From an uncultured Lachnospiraceae bacterium (GTDB lineage: Bacteria; Bacillota; Clostridia; Lachnospirales; Lachnospiraceae), in contig URRW01000030.1 of assembly GCA_900550285.1 (NCBI GenBank), positions 1-30,965 of the forward strand: a DNA stretch of 30,965 nucleotides, read 5' to 3'. Every line of letters starts with the position of its first letter. Within the stretch, counting starts at the first letter, position 1. Position numbers and translations under genes: made by a program. A model generated the notes under the pieces. The model did no database searches, was not told the origin of the DNA, and worked only from the letters and a program-made list of their open reading frames with translations. Positions 22,673-30,546 of the stretch are shown piece after piece.

Positions 22673-23788
22673 CTAGTCCAGCATGAGCTTTGCCAGAAAC
22701 TCCCCGGCAGGCACGATCGCCTCCGGATCCACCGCAAATTTCGGCTGATGGATCGTCGGGCCGACGCCCGTGCCGATCTTGATATAGCAGCCCGGGACAT
22801 TTTCCGTATAAAAAGAAAAATCATCCCCGCCAAGAGACTGTTCCTGCGGCACAACCTCATACCCGCATTCCTTTGCCTTCAGCACTGCTTCCCTTACCAT
22901 TTCCCCGTCGTTGTAAACAGCGGGCGAACCCGGCAGCCACTGGATGCGCGCCTGCGCGCCGTAGGCTGCGGCAGTCCTGTCCGCGATCTCAAACAGCCGC
23001 TTTTTAAACAGCTCCCGATCCGCACGCTCCATCGTCCGCACGGTTCCTTCGATCTCCGCCGTCTGGGGGATCACGTTCCATGTTTTGCCCGCTTCCACCC
23101 TAGTCACACTGATGAGCGCCGGATGGAACGGGTTGATGTTGCGGCTCACGATCGTCTGGAACGCCTGCACCATCGCGGCAGCCGCAGGGATCGGGTCGAT
23201 CCCGTCGTCCGGATGCGCGCCGTGGCAGCCGATCCCTTCCACCGTGATTACGAAACGATCCACGGACGCAGCCACATAACCTTCCCGAAGCCCGATCGTC
23301 CCAACCGGGTTGGTCGGGTCCGCATGAAGCCCCCATACCTTCCAGACGCCTTCCATCGCACCCGTCTCGAGGATCTTTTTTGCACCCACCGCAGATTCCT
23401 CCGCCGGCTGGAAAAAGATTTTCACGCAGCCCTTCAGACGCGCCCGATTCTCCTGAAGGAAAAGCGCCGCCACGATCCCTGCCATAATGTGAAAATCATG
23501 GCCGCAGGCGTGCATTTTCCCCGGATGCTCCGAGCTGTAAAAAAGCCCGGATTCCTCCGATACCGGAAGGGCGTCGATGTCGCAGCGAAGCGCCAGCGTT
23601 TCCCCTTCCTGTTCTCCCCTGACCTGCGCAGCCAGCCCGGTTTCCAGCGGCAGAGGCAAAATCTCCACCCCCGCCTGCAAAAGCACCTCCCGGATCTTCT
23701 CCGTCGTCGCAAACTCTTCATAGGACAGCTCCGGGTGTCTGTGAAACCAGTAAAATAACTCCAATATCTGTTCTTTTTCTATCATCAT
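22673..23788 (-). CDS. M20-family amidohydrolase (N-acyl-amino-acid / aminobenzoyl-glutamate type)
   Basis: 371 aa. M20 metal-site motifs: HRHPELSYEE (18-27), LRCDIDALPV (68-76), HACGHDFHIMAGI with Cys95 and His97, FQPAEES with Glu130/Glu131, and WGLHADP with His155; the dimerisation domain follows (GIGCHGAHPDDGIDPI), then LGGDDFSFY. Cleaves an acyl or peptide bond of an amino-acid conjugate in the cytoplasm. ATG at 23788 (or 23785), with TAAGGTGG overlapping the stop of the upstream permease gene. Last gene of the peptide-transport operon, which suggests that the imported compound is its substrate. Confidence 0.92.
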   Translation of the reverse strand: MMIEKEQILELFYWFHRHPELSYEEFATTEKIREVLLQAGVEILPLPLETGLAAQVRGEQEGETLALRCDIDALPVSEESGLFYSSEHPGKMHACGHDFHIMAGIVAALFLQENRARLKGCVKIFFQPAEESAVGAKKILETGAMEGVWKVWGLHADPTNPVGTIGLREGYVAASVDRFVITVEGIGCHGAHPDDGIDPIPAAAAMVQAFQTIVSRNINPFHPALISVTRVEAGKTWNVIPQTAEIEGTVRTMERADRELFKKRLFEIADRTAAAYGAQARIQWLPGSPAVYNDGEMVREAVLKAKECGYEVVPQEQSLGGDDFSFYTENVPGCYIKIGTGVGPTIHQPKFAVDPEAIVPAGEFLAKLMLD

Positions 23789-23803
23789 CTTTTTAGTTCC
23801 ACC

Positions 23804-24682
23804 TTATCTGCCGCTGTTTGGATCAAGCGCATCCCGAAGCGCATCCCCGATAAAATTGATCGCCATGACCAGCACCACGATCAGAAGCCCCGGCGGTATC
23901 CACAGCCACGGCTGTTTTGTCAAAACCGTCAGCGACTGCGCGCCGTTCAGCATATTCCCAAGGCTCGCCGCAGGCGGCTGGATGCCCATTCCCAGAAAGC
24001 TCAGCGCCGCCTCGTCCAGCATGGAAAGCGCCAGCACCGAAGTCGCGTACACGAGGATCGGCGCCGCCGTATTCGGCAGGATCTCGGAAAACAAAATATA
24101 GCGCAGGGGCATTCCCGCCACCAGATCGCTCTTTACAAAATTGCTCTCTCTCAGGCTCAGCACATTTCCCCGCACGAGCCGCGCGATGCCCGGCCAGTCC
24201 ACAAAGCCCAGGATCAGGATAATGCTCCACAGTCCCGGCTTAAAGATCGAAGCCGCCACAAGCACGAGCAGGATGTAGGGAAAGGACATGACCATGTCCG
24301 TAAAACGCATGATGACCATATCCGCTGCGCCGCCGAAATATCCCGCGATCAGCCCAAGGATCACGCCGATCACCGTAGAGATCGCCGTCGCCAGAATCCC
24401 TACCAGCAAAGAAACCCGCGCCGCATACAAAAGGCGGCTAAACACATCCCTGCCGATCTGGTCCGTTCCAAGCCAGTGCTCCATCGTAGGCGCTTTGGAA
24501 AAGCCCCCCACGATCTCATCCGGATGATAGGGCGCGATCACGGGGGCAAGCAGAGCCGCCAGCCCGATCACGGCAACGACCACAACGCTCACCATTGCCA
24601 GATGATGTCGCCTGAAACGCCGCCAGACGGTCTGCACATAGCTTTCTCTTGTAATATCCGAATTTGTCTGTTTTTTCTTCAT
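23804..24682 (-). CDS. dppC: Dipeptide/oligopeptide ABC transporter permease (DppC/OppC)
   Basis: 292 aa inner-membrane permease. N-terminal cytoplasmic tail and OppC-type first membrane segment (VSVVVVAVIGLAALLAPVIAPY), then HPDEIVGGFSKAPTMEHWLGTDQIGRDVFSRLLYAAR in key parts HWLGTDQIGRDVFSRL, the DppC hallmark. The EAA-like loop is VAGMPLRYILFSEILPN. Ends GDALRDALDPNSGR. AGGAGCG precedes ATG; the gene follows dppB by 10 bp. Gene symbol is by family, since dipeptide versus oligopeptide use is not certain. Confidence 0.92.
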   Translation of the reverse strand: MKKKQTNSDITRESYVQTVWRRFRRHHLAMVSVVVVAVIGLAALLAPVIAPYHPDEIVGGFSKAPTMEHWLGTDQIGRDVFSRLLYAARVSLLVGILATAISTVIGVILGLIAGYFGGAADMVIMRFTDMVMSFPYILLVLVAASIFKPGLWSIILILGFVDWPGIARLVRGNVLSLRESNFVKSDLVAGMPLRYILFSEILPNTAAPILVYATSVLALSMLDEAALSFLGMGIQPPAASLGNMLNGAQSLTVLTKQPWLWIPPGLLIVVLVMAINFIGDALRDALDPNSGR

Positions 24683-24692
24683 CCCCGCGCTC

Positions 24693-25640
24693 CTATTTCA
24701 ACTGTATGGTGGGATCAGCCAGCGCATACAAAATATCCGTGATCAGATTCGCCGCCAGCACCACGACTGCGGAAAGCAGGCACACGCCCATGATGACCGG
24801 ATAATCCCGGTTGGAAATCGCGCTCATCGTCATCAGCCCAAGCCCCGGCCAGGAAAATACCTGCTCGATGATCACCTGTCCGCCAAACAGCAGCGGGATC
24901 TCCATGCCGATCACCGTAATCACGGGGATCAGCGCGTTTCTCAGCGCGTGCTTGTTGATGACCTTAAATCTTCCGATGCCCTTTGCTTTGGCAGTCCTTA
25001 GATAATCCTGCTGCAAAATCTCCAGCACCGCGCTGCGGATATAACGGATGTTCGTTCCCGCCATCGAGGTGGACAGCACGAGCACCGGCATGACCATGTG
25101 CTTTGCCACATCCAAAGCCCCGCCGTCCGTTCCAAGCGTCGTCATGCCGCTGGAGGGCAGCCAGCCCAACTTTACCGTAAACACATAAATTAAAAGCAGG
25201 GACATGAAAAATCCCGGGATGCTGCTGCTTAAAAAGGAAGCCGTAACAACGGTGTAATCCCCTGCGGAATACTGCTTGACCGCGCTGTAGATCCCTGCCG
25301 GGACTGCCATCAGAAGGCTGACGATCAGGGAAACGCCCATCAAAAGCAGCGTCGGACCCAGATGGCTTGCGATCATCTCGCTGACCGGCTGGTAGGATTT
25401 CATGGAAAATCCCATGTTTCCCTGCAAAAGCTGCTTCAGCCACACAAAATACTGCACATAAAAGGGCTGGTCAAGCCCCAGCGCGATTTCCTTTGCCTGA
25501 ACCGCCGCTTCGGAAACCCTCGGCCCCTGAAGCATTTCCAGCGGGCTTCCCGCCAGGCACATGATCGCATAATCAATGATCGTAATGCCGATCAGCACCG
25601 GAATGGCGATCAGGATTCTTTTTATAATGTACTTTGTCAT
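24693..25640 (-). CDS. dppB: Dipeptide/oligopeptide ABC transporter permease (DppB/OppB)
   Basis: 315 aa, six membrane segments. Starts MTKYIIKRILIAIPVLIGIT, the usual DppB N-terminus; ALGLDQPFYVQYFVWLKQLLQGNMGFSMKS holds the family LGLDxPxxxQY and GNxGxS motifs. The C-terminal part has TAKAKGIGRFKVINKHALRNALIPVIT in key parts TAKAKGI and KHALRNALIP. The frame is open further upstream, but ATG at 25640 has AGGAGG 7 nt away. It forms a 4-bp ATGA overlap with the stop of the upstream ATPase gene. Confidence 0.93.
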   Translation of the reverse strand: MTKYIIKRILIAIPVLIGITIIDYAIMCLAGSPLEMLQGPRVSEAAVQAKEIALGLDQPFYVQYFVWLKQLLQGNMGFSMKSYQPVSEMIASHLGPTLLLMGVSLIVSLLMAVPAGIYSAVKQYSAGDYTVVTASFLSSSIPGFFMSLLLIYVFTVKLGWLPSSGMTTLGTDGGALDVAKHMVMPVLVLSTSMAGTNIRYIRSAVLEILQQDYLRTAKAKGIGRFKVINKHALRNALIPVITVIGMEIPLLFGGQVIIEQVFSWPGLGLMTMSAISNRDYPVIMGVCLLSAVVVLAANLITDILYALADPTIQLK

Positions 25641-26644
25641 CCCAGCTCCTCCTTTCTGCACACCACGGGACACGCTGCAAAATGGCTGCTTCCCGGCAGC
25701 GTTTCTTCCAGCTGCGGCTCTGTCTGTCTGCAGGCGTCGCAGGCATGCGGGCAGCGCGGATGGAACCGGCAGCCCTTCGGCGGATCCGCCGCGGACGCGA
25801 TCTCGCCGCCCAGAGGCTTTTTCTCCTCCCGAAGCTTCGGATCCGCAAGGGGCACTGCGTCGATCAGCGCCTTCGTATAAGGATGCACCGGATGGCGGAA
25901 CACCTCCCTTGCAGGCCCGATCTCCACGATCTTTCCAAGATACATCACCGCGATCCGGTCACTCACATAATTGACCGCCCCAAGGCCGTGCCCCACAAAC
26001 AGGCAGGTCAGCCCCAGCTCCTTCTGCAGGCTTTTTAACAGATTTAAGATCTGCGCCTGGATCGACACGTCCAGCGCGCTGACCGGCTCGTCGCATACGA
26101 GAAATTCCGGATTAAGGGAAAGCGCCCGCGCAATGCCGATCCGCTGGCGCTGGCCGCCCGAAAATTCGTGCGGGTATCTTCCAAGCACATTTTTCGGAAG
26201 CCCCACCATGTCTAAAAGCCTGTCCACATCCTTTCCAACCGTCTGCTTTGTGGAAATATGATGGTACAGCATAGGCTGAGCCAGAATCTCATAAATGTGC
26301 TTTCTCGGGTTCAAAGAAGAATACGGATCCTGAAAAACCATCTGCAGCTTCGTGCGAAGCTCCTTTTCCTGCTTTGTCCTGCCGCCAAGCTCCGTCCCCC
26401 GGTATAAGATCCGCCCGCCGGTGGGCTTTTCCAGCCCGACAAGCTGGCGTCCCACCGTGGACTTCCCGCAGCCGGATTCTCCTACAAGCCCCAGCGTTTC
26501 CCCTTTTTTTACGGAGAAGGAAACGCCGTCTACCGCCTGGATCTGCCCGACCGTATGGGTAATGATCCCGCCTTTTACCGGATAATATTTTTTCAGATCC
26601 TCCACCTGAACAAGGGGAGTTTCCAGAGTGTTTCTGTCTGCCAT
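25637..26644 (-). CDS. Peptide ABC transporter ATP-binding protein (DppF/OppF)
   Basis: 335 aa ABC ATPase. Walker A GESGCGKST, Q-loop FQDPYSSLNPR, signature FSGGQRQRIGIARAL, Walker B FLVCDEPVSALD, switch histidine in CLFVGHGLG. The motif KKYYPVKGG near the N-terminus and the C-terminal oligopeptide_HPY region (HPVHPYTKALIDAVP, then a cysteine cluster CRFHPRCPHACDAC) identify the OppF/DppF type. The switch segment reads VGHGLG where the family usually has ISHDLS/THDL: the Asp after His is Gly here. ATG at 26644 with AAGGGGTG upstream; 2 bp after the OppD-type gene. Confidence 0.92.
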   Translation of the reverse strand: MADRNTLETPLVQVEDLKKYYPVKGGIITHTVGQIQAVDGVSFSVKKGETLGLVGESGCGKSTVGRQLVGLEKPTGGRILYRGTELGGRTKQEKELRTKLQMVFQDPYSSLNPRKHIYEILAQPMLYHHISTKQTVGKDVDRLLDMVGLPKNVLGRYPHEFSGGQRQRIGIARALSLNPEFLVCDEPVSALDVSIQAQILNLLKSLQKELGLTCLFVGHGLGAVNYVSDRIAVMYLGKIVEIGPAREVFRHPVHPYTKALIDAVPLADPKLREEKKPLGGEIASAADPPKGCRFHPRCPHACDACRQTEPQLEETLPGSSHFAACPVVCRKEELG

Positions 26645-26646
26645 GC

Positions 26647-27621
26647 TCACACCCCTTCCTTCGGGGCAAGGACACATCTTGCCCTTCGCCCGTTTCCAAA
26701 GAAACGCTCGTCCTGCGCCTTTTCACATTCCGCCGTCCGAAACGCACAGCGGTCTGCAAAACGGCAGCCCGTCATCCCGTCATAGCTTTCCGGGACCATT
26801 CCCGGGATGGACGCAAGCTCCCTGTCTTCCTCGTCATAAATGCCCGGCACCGTTGCCAGAAGCGCTTTGGTGTACGGATGCACCGGGGATTCAAACAGCT
26901 CCTTTACCGGAGCCTCCTCGATAACCTGTCCCGCATACATTACGATCACACGGTCCGCCATGCTCGCCACCAGCCCGATGTCATGGGTGATCAGGATCAT
27001 GGACATCCCCGTTTCCTTCTGCAGATCCCGAAGAAGCGCCATGATCTGCGCCTGGATCGTCACGTCCAGCGCCGTCGTAGGCTCGTCCGCAATCAAAAGC
27101 GCCGGTTCGCAGCAAAGCGCCATGGCGATCATGACGCGCTGGCGCATGCCGCCGGAAAGGGTATGCGGATATTTTTTCATGACGCTGTGGGGATCGGGCA
27201 TCCCGACCCGCCCAAGGATCTGCTCCGCCCTTTTTTTCGCCTCTTCTTTGGAAAGATGAAGATGCCGCCGGATGCTCTCCGTAATCTGGTTCCCGATCGT
27301 AAATACCGGATTCAGGGAAGTCAGGGGATCCTGAAAGATCATGGACAGGCTGTTTCCGCGCACCTCGTCCAGCTGCTTTTCGCTCATGGAAAGCAAATCC
27401 CTGTTATCAAACAGGACAGAACCGTCAATGACGGTCCCGCCCTTCTTTAATAATCCCATAATTGAAAGTGAGGTCACGCTTTTGCCGCATCCGGATTCCC
27501 CGACGATGCAGACCACCTCTCCTTTATCAACTGTAAAATTCACATGATCCACGCTGACCGTTCTTCCGAAATCGGAATCAAAAGCGGTGGTCAGTCCCTC
27601 AACTTCCAGTAAATGCGACAT
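26647..27621 (-). CDS. Peptide ABC transporter ATP-binding protein (DppD/OppD)
   Basis: 324 aa ABC ATPase. Walker A GESGCGKSV, Q-loop FQDPLTSLNPVFTIG, signature LSGGMRQRVMIAMAL, Walker B LLIADEPTTALD, switch ILITHDIGLVA. C-terminal peptide-transporter region HPYTKALLATVPG and cysteine cluster CRFADRCAFRTAEC, the site where a 4Fe-4S cluster has been seen in Dpp ATPases. Frame open to 27699, but MSHLLEVEGL at 27621 with GAGGAAAG upstream is the natural start. Pairs with the OppF-type ATPase as a heterodimer. Confidence 0.93.
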   Translation of the reverse strand: MSHLLEVEGLTTAFDSDFGRTVSVDHVNFTVDKGEVVCIVGESGCGKSVTSLSIMGLLKKGGTVIDGSVLFDNRDLLSMSEKQLDEVRGNSLSMIFQDPLTSLNPVFTIGNQITESIRRHLHLSKEEAKKRAEQILGRVGMPDPHSVMKKYPHTLSGGMRQRVMIAMALCCEPALLIADEPTTALDVTIQAQIMALLRDLQKETGMSMILITHDIGLVASMADRVIVMYAGQVIEEAPVKELFESPVHPYTKALLATVPGIYDEEDRELASIPGMVPESYDGMTGCRFADRCAFRTAECEKAQDERFFGNGRRARCVLAPKEGV

Positions 27622-27634
27622 CTCTTTCCTCTCT

Positions 27635-29293
27635 TTACTGTACATCCCAGTTGTGCACGTCATTGAAGAAGCCGTACACGGTGGGCTCTGCGCCGACAAC
27701 CCTCTTGTTCACAGCCGCCTGTGCGCTGATCACATAAGCGGAAAACATCGGCACATCCTCCTGCATCTTGCGGTCCACGATGGAAAACAGCTCTTTTGTC
27801 TCCTCTGTATCGCTCGTTACCTGCGTCTTATGCAGCGCCTCGTTGACTTCGTCGTTGCTGTAGCCGGTCCAGCTTCCCTCGCCGCCAAGAAGCCACGACA
27901 TATCCGGATAAGGATCTACCGGTGCATAAGTATACTGTACCGCCAAAACATCATAGTCCTCGGAACCGGAAATGGACATCAGCGTCGCAAAATCTACCGT
28001 CTGGATCTCAGCCTTAATGCCTACCGCCGCCCACTGCGCTGCAATAATGGAAGCAGCGTTCACAAAGGTGGGATCGCCGGAATTTACATAGAAGCGAAGC
28101 GTCTGGGAGCCGTCCCAGCCAGCCTCTTCAAGCAGGCTTTTTGCCTTCTCCGGATCGTAGGGAACCGGTGTGATCGTCTCGTCAAAGAACGGGCTTGCGC
28201 TGGACAAGAAACCGTCGATCACTTCTCCGTGCCCGCTTAAAAGCTCGTTTAAGATCTGTTCCCGGTTGATCGCATACAGCATCGCCTGACGCACTCTCGC
28301 ATCCGGCACGTTCGCCGTCTGAATAAATACGGACTGGTTTGTCACAGGGGAGCCGTACACCACGTTTACATTTTCAAGCGCCTCGATGCTCTCATAATCC
28401 TCCATCGGGATCGCGCTCATCGTCGGCTGCGTGATGTCGATCTCACCGGACTGTAAGCCTGCGTAAAGCTGGCTGCCGTCTACGATCTTGATGTTTAATT
28501 TGTCGATCTTGGGCGCGCCCTTCCAGTAATTTTCGTTTGCCGTATAGCTGATATAGTGATCTACATCATAATCCGTTACTACAAACGGGCCGCTTACTAC
28601 ATCCGGATGGTTAAACCAGTCCGCTGTGGAAAGCTCCTCTTCGCTGTAGCCCTCGATCACATGCTTGGGCAGCGTCAGGATATATCTTGCATAGGTGCTG
28701 ATAAAGGTCGTCAGGGGCATTTCGCTCTTTGTCGTAAAACGAACGGTCTTGTCGTCCACCTTCTGAATGCCCTCGATGCTCTCCGCGCCCGCTTCCACAA
28801 AGCCCGCGTCGTTTACGCCTTCAAATACATAAAACATCATCGCCGTATTGTTGATCACGGGGCTTGCAAGGCGCAGCGCCGTGTAAACAACGTCATCCGC
28901 AGTGATGGGGGTGCCGTCAGACCAGACAGCCGCATCGTCGATATGGACGATGAAATTCTTATTGTCCTCTGTTGTGATGGAATCTGCCAGCTGCGCTTCA
29001 AAGTTTAAATCCGCGTCCAGCTCCATCAGCGGCAGAAACATCAGTCCCGTCGCATATTTATTGATCTCCCCGCCGTTTAACAAAAGAGGGTTCAGACTTT
29101 CGAGCGTATTCGTAACGCCCACGTTGATGATCTTTTCTCCGGATGCCGCTTCCGCCTGGCTCTCCTGCTGCGCGCCTGCCGTACTCTCGGCTGCGCCGGT
29201 CTGTGCGCCGCCCTCCTGAGCACCGCAGGCTGTCATCCCGAAGGCCATTGCGCCCGCCAGCAGCAGGCTTAAAAGTTTCTTTCTCACTTTCAT
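27635..29293 (-). CDS. Peptide/N-acyl-peptide-binding lipoprotein (SBP_bac_5 family)
   Basis: 552 aa. Signal peptide MKVRKKLLSLLLAGAMAFG and lipobox MTAC with lipidated Cys23; an Ala/Gln/Glu-rich linker follows. SBP_bac_5 motifs: NVGVTNTLESLNPLLLNGGEINKY, LADSITTEDNKNFIVHI, VWSDGTPITADDVVYT (the W-S-D-G-x-P-x-x-A-x-D hallmark), and VRQAMLYAINREQIL. Captures the peptide outside the cell and hands it to DppBC. The frame opens at 29332, but ATG 29293 has AGAGGAG just before it and starts the signal peptide. First gene of the operon. Confidence 0.93.
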   Translation of the reverse strand: MKVRKKLLSLLLAGAMAFGMTACGAQEGGAQTGAAESTAGAQQESQAEAASGEKIINVGVTNTLESLNPLLLNGGEINKYATGLMFLPLMELDADLNFEAQLADSITTEDNKNFIVHIDDAAVWSDGTPITADDVVYTALRLASPVINNTAMMFYVFEGVNDAGFVEAGAESIEGIQKVDDKTVRFTTKSEMPLTTFISTYARYILTLPKHVIEGYSEEELSTADWFNHPDVVSGPFVVTDYDVDHYISYTANENYWKGAPKIDKLNIKIVDGSQLYAGLQSGEIDITQPTMSAIPMEDYESIEALENVNVVYGSPVTNQSVFIQTANVPDARVRQAMLYAINREQILNELLSGHGEVIDGFLSSASPFFDETITPVPYDPEKAKSLLEEAGWDGSQTLRFYVNSGDPTFVNAASIIAAQWAAVGIKAEIQTVDFATLMSISGSEDYDVLAVQYTYAPVDPYPDMSWLLGGEGSWTGYSNDEVNEALHKTQVTSDTEETKELFSIVDRKMQEDVPMFSAYVISAQAAVNKRVVGAEPTVYGFFNDVHNWDVQ

Positions 29294-29307
29294 GATACTC
29301 CTCTCTC

Positions 29308-29328
29308 TGAACCGTTCCGCCCGGTTCA
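29308..29328. repeat. Inverted repeat in the binding-protein leader
   Basis: TGAACCG (29308-29314) mirrors CGGTTCA (29322-29328) around 7 nt. It lies immediately upstream of the ribosome binding site of the binding-protein gene; it may be an RNA hairpin that stabilises the message or an operator. Confidence 0.5.
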
Positions 29329-29415
29329 ACAAATAATTTATTTTTGATTCGTTCTATGCGTGTTCTCTTGTACACAAAAGGCACGATCCGCGAACACATA
29401 TTCTGAAATCGATTC

Positions 29416-29444
29416 ATTATATCCTCCGCCCTCCGGAATGTCAA
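29416..29444 (-). promoter_or_regulatory. Perfect consensus promoter of the peptide-transport operon
   Basis: Minus strand TTGACA (29444-29439), 17-bp spacer, TATAAT (29421-29416): both hexamers and the spacing are ideal for sigma-A. Start near 29409, leader of about 115 nt. A promoter this strong usually needs a repressor; the inverted repeat at 29308-29328 is the only candidate site seen. Confidence 0.88.
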
Positions 29445-29463
29445 TATCATCGCCGCATGTTCT

Positions 29464-29492
29464 TGACAAAATACCAGATTCACGCTATATTT
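29464..29492 (+). promoter_or_regulatory. Promoter of the C39-like peptidase gene
   Basis: TTGACA (29464-29469), 17-bp spacer, TATATT (29487-29492). It is divergent from the peptide-transport promoter; the two -35 boxes are only 19 bp apart. Confidence 0.8.
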
Positions 29493-29553
29493 TTCAGCAG
29501 AGCGCCCAGCGCAGGTGCAGCAAAAAATCCATGTTTCAGTGAGGATACGCAAG

Positions 29554-30174
29554 ATGAAAAACTATTTAAATTATCAGTCCTCTGAATATGACTGCGGACC
29601 CGTTTCCCTGATCAACGCCCTCCGTTATCTTTACGAGCGCGAGGAGATCCTTCCCGATGTGGTCAAATTTATCATGCTCTACTGCATGGATACCTACAGC
29701 GAAACAGGCGAACCGTGCAGGCACGGCACCTCCGCCGCCGCCATGAACTACATCGGCTGCTGGCTCAATCAGATCAGTAATGTCCGGCATTTTCCCATCC
29801 ACTGCGAATTCATGTCCGGCGAAGACGTTTCCGTTTTCCCCGGCGGCAGAATATACCGCGCCCTTGAGGAAGGCAGCGTCGTTGTCCTGCGCCTGTTTTT
29901 AGGCGTTGCGCATTATGTCCTGCTTACCGGCGCATCCGGGGACGAGGTCATTTTTTTCGATCCTTACTATGAAGAACCCGACTCGCCGGAATTTGATCAG
30001 GAATACTTAGCAGAAGGCATCCGTTTTATCGACGGTCAGCCCAAATCCGCAAACCGCGCGGTATCGCTGGAACGTTTGAACCGCCTTACGCGGGAATATT
30101 ACGAAATGGGGGAATATTCCTGCCGTGAAGCGCTGATTCTGACGCGCACGGACTTAAAAGACCTAAAAAAATAA
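29554..30174 (+). CDS. C39-like papain-fold cysteine peptidase
   Basis: 206 aa, no signal peptide or membrane segment. The N-terminus YLNYQSSEYDCGPVSLINALRYL has the C39/papain-like nucleophile motif with Cys14; AHYVLLTG gives His120 and IFFDPYY gives Asp136, a plausible Cys-His-Asp triad. C39 enzymes cut double-glycine leaders of bacteriocins, usually fused to an ABC exporter; this one stands alone and no exporter or leader peptide is near. It could be a housekeeping peptidase or an inactive peptide binder. ATG 29554 is chosen (GTGAGGAT upstream); the frame opens at 29515 from a non-supported start. Confidence 0.72.
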   Translation: MKNYLNYQSSEYDCGPVSLINALRYLYEREEILPDVVKFIMLYCMDTYSETGEPCRHGTSAAAMNYIGCWLNQISNVRHFPIHCEFMSGEDVSVFPGGRIYRALEEGSVVVLRLFLGVAHYVLLTGASGDEVIFFDPYYEEPDSPEFDQEYLAEGIRFIDGQPKSANRAVSLERLNRLTREYYEMGEYSCREALILTRTDLKDLKK

Positions 30175-30195
30175 TCTATCCGATTGTCCGATAAA

Positions 30196-30281
30196 AAGAA
30201 GCAGTTCAGCAGTCAGGAGAATCGGCAGCAGTCCGGTTCTCCTGCCTGTTGTCGGTCCTCTTGACTGCTGCTTTGTTTTTT
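30196..30281 (+). terminator. Branched terminator of the C39-like gene
   Basis: Outer stem CAGCAGTCA (30207-30215) with TGACTGCTG (30262-30270), flanked by AAAG/CTTT, encloses an inner hairpin GGAGAATCGG (30216-30225) with CCGGTTCTCC (30233-30242), paired throughout with one U-G. The outer stem is followed by TTTGTTTTTT. The two-level structure is larger than a normal terminator. Confidence 0.8.
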
Positions 30282-30546
30282 CAGATCCTGAAATTGAAAT
30301 TTTTCCCTTGCCAAACTCCTGCAATGTGCTATACTGTAATTACGTTCAGGATGTTCCTGACATTTCATGGCGTTTCGCCGCATTTTCCAAACCAGACTAT
30401 TCCCTCGTCCGCTGAGGGAAGGATAATATTTCCGCATACTGTTACCCAAAATCCGGCATTTTTATGCATCCGGAAGCTTTTTGCGTTCCGTCCGCCCTAA
30501 AATGCCTATTCCCCCGTCTGGTACGGGAAACGCAGGAGGAAAGAAC
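30282..30546 (+). promoter_or_regulatory. Promoter and structured leader of the coiled-coil gene
   Basis: Promoter TTGCCA (30308-30313), 16-bp spacer, TATACT (30330-30335). Directly downstream is a perfect inverted repeat TCAGGA (30346-30351) / TCCTGA (30355-30360), at the expected position of an operator. A second hairpin TTCCCTC (30400-30406) / GAGGGAA (30414-30420) follows. The leader is about 205 nt, long for a Firmicute gene. No protein gene is credible in this stretch. Confidence 0.6.

Noticed and set aside
22748..23758. 336-codon frame on the + strand opposite the M20 gene
   Set aside because: Arg/His-rich antisense translation with no motif; the M20 gene on the other strand has full catalytic motifs.
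29554..30174. C39-like gene as part of a bacteriocin export system
   Set aside because: There is no fused or adjacent ABC exporter, accessory protein or double-glycine precursor; the neighbouring ABC genes are peptide importers with a binding lipoprotein.
30249..30500. 83-codon frame upstream of the coiled-coil gene
   Set aside because: It begins inside a terminator, crosses a promoter and two inverted repeats, and lacks a ribosome binding site.
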